From an uncultured Saprospiraceae bacterium (lineage in GTDB: Bacteria > Bacteroidota > Bacteroidia > Chitinophagales > Saprospiraceae): DNA of 64,000 nt. Shown here piece by piece: positions 9,698-19,544 of this stretch. The notes below the pieces were generated by a model. The model worked only from the letters and a program-made list of their open reading frames with translations, ran no database searches and was not told the DNA's origin. Numbering within the stretch: position 1 is the first letter of the stretch; every line of letters starts with the position of its first letter. The stretch is taken from assembly GCA_937959115.1 (NCBI GenBank), contig CALGAW010000026.1, positions 22,987 through 86,986 on the forward strand. The letters are read 5' to 3'. Position numbers and translations under genes: made by a program.

Positions 9698-10192
9698 ATG
9701 AAAACATTTTTTTTAATCAGGCATGCGAAATCAAGTTGGACACACCCAGAGTTGACTGATTTCGATCGCCCCTTAAACAAAAGAGGGATCAGAGATGCTC
9801 CGAATATGGGCAAACAGCTACACAGTTCGAATTGTATACCTGATTTAATGATTTCAAGTCCAGCCAATCGAGCAAAAACCACAGCAAGTACCATTGCAAA
9901 TGAACTGAATTATCCCATTGAGAACATACAACTAGAGCAAGATCTTTATCACGCATCTACAGAAGATATTTTAACGATTATCCGATCCGTTGCAAAGGAT
10001 TGTAGGACCTTATTTGTTTTTGGCCATAATCCAGGGTTTACAGAACTAGCGAATCTTTTTAACAAAGAATCTTATATTCCAAACGTCCCCACCTGTGGGA
10101 TTGTAACGATCGAGTCATCAGCAACGACTTGGACTGATGTCGATTCAAAGAACAGCAAGGTAGTTTCTTTCATTTATCCGAAAATGTTTTAA
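9698..10192 (+). CDS. sixA: SixA-type phosphohistidine phosphatase
   Basis: I place the start at the ATG at 9698 rather than an upstream TTG, because the protein then begins MKTFFLIRHAKSSW, the standard SixA N-terminus. It is a 164-residue histidine phosphatase of the phosphoglycerate-mutase superfamily. The nucleophile His9 lies in RHAK, a second conserved Arg in SSPANRAK, and His110 in GHNPGF. SixA removes phosphate from histidine phosphotransfer domains or similar targets. It sits 39 bases before ppk1, so the two are probably co-transcribed. Confidence 0.87.
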   Translation: MKTFFLIRHAKSSWTHPELTDFDRPLNKRGIRDAPNMGKQLHSSNCIPDLMISSPANRAKTTASTIANELNYPIENIQLEQDLYHASTEDILTIIRSVAKDCRTLFVFGHNPGFTELANLFNKESYIPNVPTCGIVTIESSATTWTDVDSKNSKVVSFIYPKMF

Positions 10193-10231
10193 CTTTATCC
10201 GCCCAAGTAACTTAGAATTTAAATTATTACT

Positions 10232-12304
10232 ATGTCGCTGACTGAAATGCCCTACAGGCATAGAGATTTAAGCTGGTTAACCTTTAACTATAGAGTGTTA
10301 CAGGAAGCAAAAGATATATCTGTTCCTCTATTGGAGCGCATTAAGTTTTTGGCTATTTATTCTAGCAATCTGGATGAGTTTTATAGAGTAAGAGTTGCCC
10401 ATCATCAAAACCTTCTAAGAATTGGTAAGAAAACGCGAAAGCAACTGGGGTACGATCCAGTCGATCTTTTGAAGAAAATACAGAAAATAGTAAATTCCCA
10501 ACAGGAAGAGTTCAGTCGTATTTTTAGAAAAGAGATCATTCCTCAATTATCAAAAAATAGAATTTCAATTAGAAATAGCGAGGACTTAAAACCTTACCAA
10601 ATACAATTCATTGAGGATTATTTTCAGGACAATCTGCTGCCTTATGCGCAGCCTGTATTGCTTGAAAAGAAGAAGATAAAACTGTTTTTAAAAAATGCTT
10701 CGCTTTACCTTGCCGTACACCTAGTTACAAAAAACAGATCTGCCTACCGCTTTGCTATTGTTCAGGTACCTTCAGAGCATCTTCCTAGGTTTGTAGAACT
10801 GCCTGGTCCTGAAGACCGTCATGAGATCATCATGTTGGATGATATTGTGCGGCATAGTATCAACCTACTGTTTCCTGGGTATCACATAGAAGACACCTAC
10901 TCCATCAAGCTTACTAGAGATGCGGAATTATACATCGAGGATGAATATTCAGGTAACTTAATTGAAAAAATAAAAAAGAGTATCAGAAAACGAAATTTAG
11001 GGCCTGCTACCCGTTTTGTTTATGATCGTAAAATGAATAAAAAACTTCTAGAGTTTTTAATGGAAGATTTTGATCTAGAAAAAGAAAATTTGTTACCAGA
11101 GGGGCGTTATCATAATAATTCAGACTTCTTTAAATTTCCTGATTTTGGCTATGATTTTCTTAAGAATCCTAAACTAGCACCGCTATCAAAGGGTTCATTA
11201 GAAGAATATCCTTCGATATTTCGGTGCTTGCAGAAGAAAGATCATTTGCTTCATTTTCCCTATCATTCCTACAAGTACGTAGTTCGGTTTTTCTCTGAGG
11301 CAGCAGATGACCCTGATGTCACGCATATAAAAATCATTCAGTACCGTGTAGCCCCTCAGTCTAAAATAATGGACAGTTTAATCCGTGCCGCCAAATCTGG
11401 TAAGCAGGTCACCGCCTTCGTAGAAGTAAAAGCAAGATTTGATGAAGAAGCTAACTTGGCTTGGGCAGAACGCCTTCAAAGTGCAGGAGTACAAGTGTTT
11501 TACAGCTTTCCAGGCTTAAAGGTACATGCAAAATTGGCCCTCGTCACAAGAAGAGAGAATGCCCGAATTACAAATTACTCCTATATGGGAACTGGGAATT
11601 TCCATGAAGGGACCGCAACCGTTTATAGTGATTTAGGCTTGTTCACAACTGATACAAGACTTACAGATGAAGTGTCTAGAATCTTTAACCATCTAGAAAA
11701 TATAAAAGCCCCTACTCCACCCTTCGAACACTTACTCACTGGGCAGTTTAACTTGAGAAAAGGGCTGCACAAACTCATTGACAAAGAGATCAAAAACGCA
11801 AAAGCTGGCAAAAAGGGATTGATCATTTTAAAGCTAAACAGCTTGCAAGATCCAGAAATGATCAACAGATTATATGAAGCAAGTAATGCTGGAGTAAAGG
11901 TGAAACTGATAATTCGAGGAATTTGTAGCATCATACCTAAAATCAAGGGATATAGCGAAAACATCCAGATCATTAGCATTGTTGATCGATTCTTGGAACA
12001 TGCCCGAATTTATTATTTTTACAATGGTGGGAAACAGATTATTTACCTTTCTTCAGCAGATTGGATGACGCGTAACTTGAGCCATAGAATTGAAGCAGCT
12101 TTCCCAATTTATGATCAAAACATTCACAAAGAAATTAGGAACTTCCTTCGTATTCAATTGAAAGACAATGTAAAAGCAAGAATCATTGATGGTAAGAAAG
12201 ATAGTGCTTATAAGTCAGATGGTAGCGACATGAAAATCCGCTCACAACTAGAAACTTACTATTATCTGAAACGAAAATTGGACTTACCTATCATTTCTAC
12301 TTAA
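10232..12304 (+). CDS. ppk1: Polyphosphate kinase 1
   Basis: The 690-residue length matches Ppk1. The N-terminal domain has RDLSWLTFNYRVL and IYSSNLDEFYRVRV. The catalytic core has two phospholipase-D-like halves, with His432 in GLKVHAKLAL (the autophosphorylated position, 435 in E. coli) and His590 in FLEHARIYYF (592 in E. coli). Ppk1 reversibly polymerises the gamma phosphate of ATP into inorganic polyphosphate, usually near the membrane. sixA lies upstream and rimO downstream, all on the same strand. A separate promoter-like box lies between ppk1 and rimO. Confidence 0.95.
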   Translation: MSLTEMPYRHRDLSWLTFNYRVLQEAKDISVPLLERIKFLAIYSSNLDEFYRVRVAHHQNLLRIGKKTRKQLGYDPVDLLKKIQKIVNSQQEEFSRIFRKEIIPQLSKNRISIRNSEDLKPYQIQFIEDYFQDNLLPYAQPVLLEKKKIKLFLKNASLYLAVHLVTKNRSAYRFAIVQVPSEHLPRFVELPGPEDRHEIIMLDDIVRHSINLLFPGYHIEDTYSIKLTRDAELYIEDEYSGNLIEKIKKSIRKRNLGPATRFVYDRKMNKKLLEFLMEDFDLEKENLLPEGRYHNNSDFFKFPDFGYDFLKNPKLAPLSKGSLEEYPSIFRCLQKKDHLLHFPYHSYKYVVRFFSEAADDPDVTHIKIIQYRVAPQSKIMDSLIRAAKSGKQVTAFVEVKARFDEEANLAWAERLQSAGVQVFYSFPGLKVHAKLALVTRRENARITNYSYMGTGNFHEGTATVYSDLGLFTTDTRLTDEVSRIFNHLENIKAPTPPFEHLLTGQFNLRKGLHKLIDKEIKNAKAGKKGLIILKLNSLQDPEMINRLYEASNAGVKVKLIIRGICSIIPKIKGYSENIQIISIVDRFLEHARIYYFYNGGKQIIYLSSADWMTRNLSHRIEAAFPIYDQNIHKEIRNFLRIQLKDNVKARIIDGKKDSAYKSDGSDMKIRSQLETYYYLKRKLDLPIIST

Positions 12305-12312
12305 TGGAATGC

Positions 12313-12320
12313 TATATTTG
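12313..12320 (+). promoter_or_regulatory. Bacteroidota-type -7 box upstream of rimO
   Basis: TATATTTG matches the TAnnTTTG consensus and ends 16 bases before the GTG start, giving a very short leader. No good TTG -33 element lies at the usual distance, so it may be weak or chance. Confidence 0.4.
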
Positions 12321-12336
12321 CAGCAAATAATCACAA

Positions 12337-13653
12337 GTGAAAACTAAATCATTTAAAAATAATAAAGTAAACGTAGTCACACTCGGCTGCTCTAAGAACC
12401 TCGTCGATTCTGAGGTATTGATGATGCAATTGAAAGAAAATGACTATGATGTTGTACACGATGGTGGCATGAAAGACGATCCTAACATTGTGATTATCAA
12501 CACTTGTGGCTTTATCGAGCGCGCAAAGGAAGAATCAATCAATACCATTTTGGAATATGCAGAAGTACGAGCGAAAGGAGACATCGAAAAGCTCTATGTT
12601 ACGGGCTGTCTCTCGCATCGATACAAGGACGACCTTGAAAAAGAAATCCCTGAAGTAGATGCCTATTTTGGTACGTTAGAACTCCCTGCTCTCCTAGAAA
12701 AATTGAATGCCGATTACAAGCATGAGCTCCTAGGAGACAGAATCTTAAGCACACCGCCACACTATGCTTATCTCAAGATATCAGAAGGCTGCAATCGAAC
12801 TTGTTCTTTTTGTGCCATTCCGCTAATGCGAGGAAAACATGTATCTAGATCAATAGAACAGCTAGTCGCTGAAGCAAAAAATCTAGCAAAAAATGGTGTA
12901 AAGGAGATCATGCTCATCGCCCAGGAACTAACCTACTATGGTCTTGATCTGTACAAGGAGCGCAAGCTAGCAGAATTGCTGAATGCACTTTGTACTGTTG
13001 AAGGTATTGAGTGGATCAGATTGCACTACGCCTATCCAAGCAAATTTCCAAAAGAGATCTTTGAGGTGATGCGTGATCAGCCCAAAATCTGTAATTATCT
13101 AGATATCCCATTACAGCATGCCAACAATGATGTGCTAAAGCGTATGCGCCGCCAAATCACTCAAGAGGAAACGGTTGAACTCATTGAATATGCAAGGAAG
13201 ATGGTGCCTGATATTGCTATCCGGACCACGCTTTTAGTTGGGTTTCCTAGAGAAACAGAGGAGGAGTTTGCTGATTTGTGTTCATTTGTAGAAAAGATGA
13301 AGTTTGAACGCGTGGGTGTATTCACATATTCTCATGAGGAAAATACACCAGCCGATGGCTTGCCAGACGACATTCCAGAACAGGTAAAGCAGGATCGTGC
13401 CGCTTCTATTATGGAATTACAGCAAGACACGTCACTGGCAAAGAATGAAGCAAAGGTAGGCCAAACACTGAAGGTCTTAATCGACCGTTGCGAAGGCGGT
13501 TATTTTGTTGGACGGACGGAATTTGATTCCCCAGAAGTAGACAACGAAGTACTTATTAAAACCGAAGGTAACTACCTAAGGGTTGGTGATTTTGCTACGA
13601 TTCATATTACTTCTGCTAGTGATTATGACTTGTATGGAGACCCAGTAACCTAG
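12337..13653 (+). CDS. rimO: Ribosomal protein uS12 (S12) methylthiotransferase RimO
   Basis: This 438-residue radical-SAM enzyme starts at a GTG codon. The N-terminal UPF0004 domain holds three iron-sulfur ligands: Cys18 (TLGCSKN), Cys57 (INTCGF) and Cys91 (VTGCLS). The radical-SAM cluster is Cys152, Cys156 and Cys159 in GCNRTCSFC. A C-terminal TRAM domain follows (about 370-438). The sequence SKNLVDSE and the overall length separate RimO from the tRNA enzyme MiaB. RimO adds a methylthio group to an Asp of ribosomal protein S12. The gene is 32 bases downstream of ppk1. Confidence 0.94.
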   Translation: MKTKSFKNNKVNVVTLGCSKNLVDSEVLMMQLKENDYDVVHDGGMKDDPNIVIINTCGFIERAKEESINTILEYAEVRAKGDIEKLYVTGCLSHRYKDDLEKEIPEVDAYFGTLELPALLEKLNADYKHELLGDRILSTPPHYAYLKISEGCNRTCSFCAIPLMRGKHVSRSIEQLVAEAKNLAKNGVKEIMLIAQELTYYGLDLYKERKLAELLNALCTVEGIEWIRLHYAYPSKFPKEIFEVMRDQPKICNYLDIPLQHANNDVLKRMRRQITQEETVELIEYARKMVPDIAIRTTLLVGFPRETEEEFADLCSFVEKMKFERVGVFTYSHEENTPADGLPDDIPEQVKQDRAASIMELQQDTSLAKNEAKVGQTLKVLIDRCEGGYFVGRTEFDSPEVDNEVLIKTEGNYLRVGDFATIHITSASDYDLYGDPVT

Positions 13654-13726
13654 AAGTTTAGATTCTTAAATTTTCTTTTATAACCCTAGTAAGCCTCTAA
13701 TCTTAAAAACCCTACTCTAGACCACC

Positions 13727-15103
13727 TTAGTCGAGATGTGTAATCACCTTAAACAATTTAAAGTGATTGTCCTCTATTGGTTTTGGCTTGTCTATATTCC
13801 TTACAGCTGCTTTGAAAAACTTATAGACTCTTAAACAAGAATCCCAAGTAAATTGTTTGTGGGAGTTGGTGTCCAGATATCGCTTCATTTTATTAAGGAG
13901 ACTTTCAAGCAAATCAAAGTTTTCTAAATCATAGTGTATCCTGATTTCTAGTAATCTTGACCACATCGCGATGTAATGACTATCATTGTGTCTCAAGTCT
14001 TTCAGGTAATCTAGCGCTTCATCGGGCTTGCGTTCCATGTATAAAATCAATCCTTTCAGAAAGTCGATATAAAAGCGATTTTGATTGTTAAAATATCTTG
14101 AATTCCTTGCTTCAGAGATTCGATTAAACTCTTCAAAATCTTCATCTAAAATGACGAACATCAAGTGAAAGAAGTAGGTGATGGTCTCATGAATATTAAA
14201 CTTTTCCTGGAGCTCAAACCCTTCTTGACTCCATTCTCTAAGGCTAGGAAGTGGTAGCCCGTATTGCATCCCCATTAGCATTTTAAGAAAGATGGTGACT
14301 CGTAGTAATCGTTTTCCTTTGTCCTTGTCCTCCTCATCTCCTTCTCCCTTGTTAAATAACACCTCTGCTTCTGCGATTTGTTTTTGAAGTTGGTCTAAAT
14401 CGTAAAAATTGAATCTGGCTTCACTTACTTTAAAAATTCCGGCAATTGAAGAACTTCTTACGTCCTGAATAATTCTGTTTATCTTATCATTAGAAGGAAA
14501 GTTCGACTTTAATTCATCATACAACAAAGAGTTATCCATACAGATACTAGACAGCAAATAGTAATATTGTCCTAGCTCTACATGGTAAAGGTCATCCAAA
14601 ACACTACTTTTCCTGATGAGCAATTCCTTCAGCTTTTTATAATCCTCCTTGGTCTGAATTCTAAGTCGCAGGTTAATCTCCCAACTGATTCTCCGAAGGT
14701 CGGTGACTAGATCAAGTTGATTATTGTTGTCTTTTTTGATTTTATCAGAATAATAATCAAAAAGACCATATTGCTCTTCAGCATAAGCGATCTCTGCGAG
14801 TACCCTATTGCGCTCCTTACCATTTTCATTGAGGTAGTGCAACATTTTGACATTTTCAATTTCTTGTCTTGAAAAATAGATGATCCGGTTGAGTGACTCG
14901 TCTTGTTTCTTAGGATTTAGGTGAGAGAACTTAGATTTTATTTTCTGAAGTTGTTTTTGAAATTTTTCACTCGAATCAACATCAAGGCAGCGTTTAAGGT
15001 AATCATGCCGCTTATCATTTGACGAAGAGCATTTATAATTTAGTTGTCTCTTCTCTGATTTAGAAAGACTTGATATTAGTTCATATAATCTTTTCCCCTT
15101 CAT
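13727..15103 (-). CDS. Helical hypothetical protein (Bacteroidota)
   Basis: The Met at 15103 is the better start (458 residues, beginning MKGKRLYELI), because the longer frame adds nine residues that look like untranslated sequence. The protein is highly charged, almost all alpha-helical and rich in Leu, Lys and Glu, with no signal peptide or membrane segment. The opening KRLYELISSLSKSEKRQL resembles a recurring N-terminal pattern of uncharacterised Bacteroidota helical-repeat proteins. The remainder looks like degenerate TPR-like helical hairpins. No catalytic motif is visible. It is divergent from the DUF4421 gene with only 92 bases between starts. Confidence 0.65.
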   Translation of the reverse strand: MKGKRLYELISSLSKSEKRQLNYKCSSSNDKRHDYLKRCLDVDSSEKFQKQLQKIKSKFSHLNPKKQDESLNRIIYFSRQEIENVKMLHYLNENGKERNRVLAEIAYAEEQYGLFDYYSDKIKKDNNNQLDLVTDLRRISWEINLRLRIQTKEDYKKLKELLIRKSSVLDDLYHVELGQYYYLLSSICMDNSLLYDELKSNFPSNDKINRIIQDVRSSSIAGIFKVSEARFNFYDLDQLQKQIAEAEVLFNKGEGDEEDKDKGKRLLRVTIFLKMLMGMQYGLPLPSLREWSQEGFELQEKFNIHETITYFFHLMFVILDEDFEEFNRISEARNSRYFNNQNRFYIDFLKGLILYMERKPDEALDYLKDLRHNDSHYIAMWSRLLEIRIHYDLENFDLLESLLNKMKRYLDTNSHKQFTWDSCLRVYKFFKAAVRNIDKPKPIEDNHFKLFKVITHLD

Positions 15104-15195
15104 AGCCCGCCAAATTACAAATTGCAACAAAGAATCCCAAATTCATTTTTCAGAATGGTTTGGATGAGTTGCGATTCTTTACTAATTTCGAGTCA

Positions 15196-16239
15196 ATGAA
15201 GAAGTTGCTCTCAAACATCCTAATTCTGTTATTTTCAACATGTACTGTACTATTAGGACAAGAAACCGATACCGACTATATCAAGGTGTATCCCGACAAG
15301 GTATATTTAAGTCCGTATTACCTCTATAAGTATCCTTTGATTCAATTAAAACCACAAGGAAGGACAAACGATTGGCAAGCAAAGTATTATCCCAACACAC
15401 CGAATAGTTTAGGCATCCAATTTAGATACAAGAGTATTTCGTTTGGCGTTGGTTTATCAAATACAATTTCTCAAACTAAAATTGATCGATTTGGGGAATC
15501 TAAAGCGATAGATATTAATGTCAAAATCGCTCAGCCTTCCCAACTTATAGAGGTTTATGTCAAACGATATCAAGGACTTACAGACTTAAACGCACCCAAC
15601 TACCCGCAAGATTCTATTTATAATTATGCATATTATAATCGACCCGATGCAACCTTTTGGTATAGTAAAGCAAACTACATATATATATTTAATAAGGAAG
15701 AATATTCCTATCGATCAACATTCAACTTTATGGAAAGGCAGGTTCAATCTGCTGGTTCCTTGCTGCTTATAGCCAATGTCACTTACAATTGTTTAAGAGG
15801 AGATACTGCTCTTCTTGCAGCGCCAATTAGACAAGCATATGGGGAGTTAGGGACAATAAAATCCTTTGCTACGTTAGATTCTGGGATTGGTGCTGGATAC
15901 GGTTATACAAAAGTATTTGGCGACTTCTTCGTTTCTGGGGTAGGCTTTATAGGAATTGATTATCAAAACAACCGTTTTTTAACTTCAAATAGTATGGAGG
16001 AATGGGAAACAAAAGCAAGTGCAGTTCCGTTATTAGATATAAGAGCAACTTTGGGATATAATAATGATAAGTTTTTTGCAGGACTTGTTTATAATGCCGA
16101 TTTTAACTTTATCAATTTTAACAATGTGAATGGTTATTTTAATTATAATCTGATAATTGCAAGAATTGGCATACGTTTCGCAGCTCCAAAGTTGTTGAGG
16201 AATATTGAACGGCGTAATCCTTTGAATAAACAGTCGTAA
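15196..16239 (+). CDS. DUF4421 family outer-membrane protein
   Basis: The ATG at 15196 gives 347 residues with a signal peptide (MKKLLSNILI to LLGQ); the longer TTG frame is rejected. After the signal come DTDYIKVYPDK and YYLYKYP, then alternating hydrophobic beta strands to the C-terminus (GVGLSNT, GIGAGYGYTKVFG, FFAGLVYNADF). This is the pattern of DUF4421, a Bacteroidota beta-barrel family of unknown function. A barrel in the outer membrane is likely. No neighbour indicates a substrate. It is divergent from the helical hypothetical. Confidence 0.72.
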   Translation: MKKLLSNILILLFSTCTVLLGQETDTDYIKVYPDKVYLSPYYLYKYPLIQLKPQGRTNDWQAKYYPNTPNSLGIQFRYKSISFGVGLSNTISQTKIDRFGESKAIDINVKIAQPSQLIEVYVKRYQGLTDLNAPNYPQDSIYNYAYYNRPDATFWYSKANYIYIFNKEEYSYRSTFNFMERQVQSAGSLLLIANVTYNCLRGDTALLAAPIRQAYGELGTIKSFATLDSGIGAGYGYTKVFGDFFVSGVGFIGIDYQNNRFLTSNSMEEWETKASAVPLLDIRATLGYNNDKFFAGLVYNADFNFINFNNVNGYFNYNLIIARIGIRFAAPKLLRNIERRNPLNKQS

Positions 16240-16299
16240 AATTAAATTGACGAATATTCTAACGCCTATTTTGTATTTTTTTATTAAAACTGGACATTG

Positions 16300-17253
16300 A
16301 TGAGATCTTTTTTTATTCTCGCATTTATAGTATTCGTTTCACTTACAATTGGTTGTGAACCTGACAAACCAAAAGTAAACGAAGAACCTGACGGAACTTG
16401 GACACAGTTAGCAGATCCGAACTTTTCAGAACGGGAGGATGCTGTCTGCTTTGTAATTGGCGGTAAAGCTTATGTCGGTTGTGGAAAACAGAATAGCACC
16501 TACCTTAATGACTTTTATGTGTTTGATGGCACTACCTGGAACCCAATTGCTAGCTTGCCTGGTGCGGAGCGTTCTGGGGCTGTGGCCTTCGTTTCAAACA
16601 ACATGGGCTACGTTGGATTAGGTCAATCCGTAAACACTGCAGGACAACAAAGCGTGTATCAAGATTTTTGGAAATATGACCCCGTTTCAAATAGCTGGAC
16701 TGCTGCCCCAATCTTCCCTGGGCAACCAAGATACCATGCTGCAGCTTTCGAGGCTGACGGTGAAGGCTTTGTAGCAACGGGCATCAATGCAAACGCCAAT
16801 AGACTTAAGGATATCTGGAAACTGAACAACTCCACTGATGCTTGGGTACAAATGGCAGATTTTCCTGATGGTGTTAGAATCAAATCCCTAGGAACGAGTA
16901 TCCTCGGCAACGGTTTTATCATTGGAGGAACGGACAATAATGATATCTGGGAATACAACAATGCACTAGATACCTGGACAAAACGACTTGACCTTGAAGG
17001 AGCCGAGCGAGATGGAAGTATCTTGTTTACCATTGGCAGTAAAAGTTACTATGGTATGGGTTCTGGAAGCGGTTCTTACTACACGGACCTCTGGGAGTTC
17101 GACTTTCACGCTTATCGCCTTGAAGAACAAAAAGAATTTGCCGGCACAGGACGCAAAGACGCCATCGGCTTTAGCATCAACAACAAGGGCTATCTCCTAA
17201 TGGGAGGAAACAACAGCGACTTATTCTCAGATTTCTGGGAATTTAAACCGTAA
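16300..17253 (+). CDS. Kelch-repeat lipoprotein
   Basis: The start at ATG 16300 gives 317 residues. The N-terminal signal ends in the lipobox LTIGC, so the protein should be lipidated. The body holds about six Kelch blades with recurring patterns such as YLNDFYVFD, FWKYDPVSNSW, DIWKLNNSTDAW, DIWEYNNALDTW and DLWEFD, each preceded by a Gly-rich strand such as GGKAYVGCG. It should form a six-bladed galactose-oxidase-like propeller, probably for binding. The catalytic residues of galactose oxidase are not evident. It follows DUF4421 by 60 bases and may share its transcript. Confidence 0.83.
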   Translation: MRSFFILAFIVFVSLTIGCEPDKPKVNEEPDGTWTQLADPNFSEREDAVCFVIGGKAYVGCGKQNSTYLNDFYVFDGTTWNPIASLPGAERSGAVAFVSNNMGYVGLGQSVNTAGQQSVYQDFWKYDPVSNSWTAAPIFPGQPRYHAAAFEADGEGFVATGINANANRLKDIWKLNNSTDAWVQMADFPDGVRIKSLGTSILGNGFIIGGTDNNDIWEYNNALDTWTKRLDLEGAERDGSILFTIGSKSYYGMGSGSGSYYTDLWEFDFHAYRLEEQKEFAGTGRKDAIGFSINNKGYLLMGGNNSDLFSDFWEFKP

Positions 17254-17268
17254 AGTAATTATTAACAA

Positions 17269-18501
17269 TTAAATATTTTCTTCCCTGTTTTCGAATTCTC
17301 GAATGAGTAGGTAATACCAGAATACACCGATAATGTAGAGCACTACAGTGATCATAAAAATCCATACATAACGTATTTCTAGTTGTCGGAGCCAGCTAAA
17401 CATGGTTAGGCTGAACAACCAACTGCCTGACCAGATAGAAGAATTGATTGCACTTATAAATTCTTGATTCCGTTTACCAACATAATACATCGTGAGCTCT
17501 GAAGTCATGGGACCGGCAACATTCATTAGGGGTTGGCGGATGATGTAGAAGAAAATAGCGAGGTAAACGGCAATACCTAATTCAGTGTATAGTTCAGTCG
17601 TAGCCATTAAAAACAAGGCGATTATTGATAAAGACTGGAATAGCGTGATGGCTGTTTTGTACCCAAAGTTCTTTCGTATGTAAGGGATAAAAGTGACAAA
17701 AATCGGTACAAGAACATAAGTGATCGCACTTAGTATACTGAAGTATCTGGATTCTATTCCATGCACATGTAGGAAAAACAGATTGATGACTGGTATGGTG
17801 AATCCTGCGCCAATAGCAATAATCAGAGTAGGAATAACGGCTTTGAATATCTTTTTGTAGTCATCAGGCATTAGTTTTATCCGTTTCCCGATCTGTTCAT
17901 CAATGTTGATCTTACGAACAAAATAAATACTTATAAACCCTATTAATGAACAACCAATCATCACATTTCGCTCAGAGAAGAGAACTGGGTCGTAGACATT
18001 TAACAGATAATTCAACACACCCACTAGAAAAATAGAAGCGCCCCAAGTCTGAAAGAACAAGGCGATGGCTTCTGAATGTTGTTCCTTCTTTACATTTAAC
18101 ATGATAAAAGGCAATGCAGAAGCCTGTATAGTTGCAAAAGATAGACCAAGCAGCATCATGAAAAAACGTAACCAACCTTCCCGTCCCATTTCAGCACAAA
18201 GAATGACGAGTAAGGAGAAAAAGGGCATTCCTACAGCTGCAACGTAAAAAAACTGGATCAGTTTCTTGCCTTTTATAAAAAAGCCTAACGGGGCGCCCAA
18301 AACCATGATCGCTAGGAATCGATAAGAAAAGAAGGAAGTAATTTCAAAATCTTCATAACCCAACTTTGTCATGAAAAAATTGAACAGAATAAAAAAGCTT
18401 GTATTGCAAACTTGGAGGAAAAACTCTGCTAAAACCAAATAATAGATTGGTGCTTCTACTTTCTTATACTCCGCCAGAATTCCTTTTAAAAACTTGATCA
18501 T
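17269..18501 (-). CDS. Major facilitator superfamily transporter
   Basis: This 410-residue integral membrane protein has about twelve hydrophobic helices and a short charged link near the middle (QIGKRIKLMPDDYKK), the usual MFS 6+6 layout. It carries no motif I recognise for a substrate. The start lies 3 bases after the stop of miaA, so it is the second gene of a miaA unit. That coupling does not reveal a role and could be only positional. Confidence 0.78.
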   Translation of the reverse strand: MIKFLKGILAEYKKVEAPIYYLVLAEFFLQVCNTSFFILFNFFMTKLGYEDFEITSFFSYRFLAIMVLGAPLGFFIKGKKLIQFFYVAAVGMPFFSLLVILCAEMGREGWLRFFMMLLGLSFATIQASALPFIMLNVKKEQHSEAIALFFQTWGASIFLVGVLNYLLNVYDPVLFSERNVMIGCSLIGFISIYFVRKINIDEQIGKRIKLMPDDYKKIFKAVIPTLIIAIGAGFTIPVINLFFLHVHGIESRYFSILSAITYVLVPIFVTFIPYIRKNFGYKTAITLFQSLSIIALFLMATTELYTELGIAVYLAIFFYIIRQPLMNVAGPMTSELTMYYVGKRNQEFISAINSSIWSGSWLFSLTMFSWLRQLEIRYVWIFMITVVLYIIGVFWYYLLIREFENREENI

Positions 18502-18504
18502 TCA

Positions 18505-19404
18505 CTAATTCTTCCGTTGTTCTTCAATCCATGGAACGACATCGTCAATCTTATTCAATGCAAACAATTTCAACCCGTTTTCCTTTCTAAACCAAGTCAA
18601 TTGCCGCTTGGCATATCTCCTTGTATTTCTCTTTATTAAGTCTATTGTTCTTTCCAATGTTTCAGATCCATTCAGGTATCCAAAAAGCTCCTTGTATCCA
18701 ACAGTCTGAAGCGAATTAAGTTGTTGAAAATCAGACAATTTCTTTACTTCATCCACTAACCCCGCTTCGATCATTAAATCCACCCGATGATTGATTCGAT
18801 CATACAGCTCTTGCCGATCCCAGTCTAACGCTACTTTTAAGGTAGTGAAGGGGCGTTTCTTCTTTGTTTGTTGCTGGAAGTGCACAAAAGGCTTTCCAGA
18901 CGCTCTACAAACCTCTAACGCACGAATAACGCGATGTGGGTTTTGCTTGTCTACCATATTATAGTAATCTGGATCCGCAGTTTTCAGTTCATCCAGCAAG
19001 GAAGGTAGTCCGTCGGTTTCCAGTTGTTGAGTAAGCTTGGTTCTTATTTCTTCAGGCACCACTGGAAAACTGTCTAGACCTTCACACACTGCTCTAATAA
19101 ACAGACCAGAGCCACCAGCCATCACGACCACCTCATGTTTCTTAAATAGCTTTTCTAGTAATTGCAAGGCATCGCGCTCAAAATCTCCTGCACTGTATTG
19201 GTCTTGAATCGATAAAGAGTTCACAAAATGATGTGGTACTGCAGCTAGTTCTTCTGAAGTCGGCTTAGCTGTACCAATGTTCATCTCTCTGTAAAACTGT
19301 CTACTGTCTGCGGAAAGCACTACGGTGTTATAATGCTTAGCAATTTGAATGGCGAGTGCTGTTTTACCAGAAGCCGTTGGCCCACAGACAACGATTAAGT
19401 GCAT
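18505..19404 (-). CDS. miaA: tRNA dimethylallyltransferase MiaA
   Basis: The 299-residue protein has the P-loop GPTASGKT at residues 8-15, followed by SADSRQFYREMNIGTAKP and DQYSAGDFE, which are diagnostic for MiaA. The C-terminal half has QTVGYKEL and the terminal RYAKRQLTWFRK. MiaA transfers the dimethylallyl group to A37 of tRNAs reading UNN codons; MiaB, not in this window, then methylthiolates it. It is the first gene of a two-gene unit with the MFS transporter. Confidence 0.95.
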   Translation of the reverse strand: MHLIVVCGPTASGKTALAIQIAKHYNTVVLSADSRQFYREMNIGTAKPTSEELAAVPHHFVNSLSIQDQYSAGDFERDALQLLEKLFKKHEVVVMAGGSGLFIRAVCEGLDSFPVVPEEIRTKLTQQLETDGLPSLLDELKTADPDYYNMVDKQNPHRVIRALEVCRASGKPFVHFQQQTKKKRPFTTLKVALDWDRQELYDRINHRVDLMIEAGLVDEVKKLSDFQQLNSLQTVGYKELFGYLNGSETLERTIDLIKRNTRRYAKRQLTWFRKENGLKLFALNKIDDVVPWIEEQRKN

Positions 19405-19544
19405 TTTTTTTATGTTTAATGATTAATTCACAGCTATTTAAGTTTTGATACAAAAGTGAAAAACACTACACTGAATTCAGTACCTGCAAATAACCAAGAT
19501 CCTTATATTAACGATTAATCATTGACAATTACATTAATAATTAA

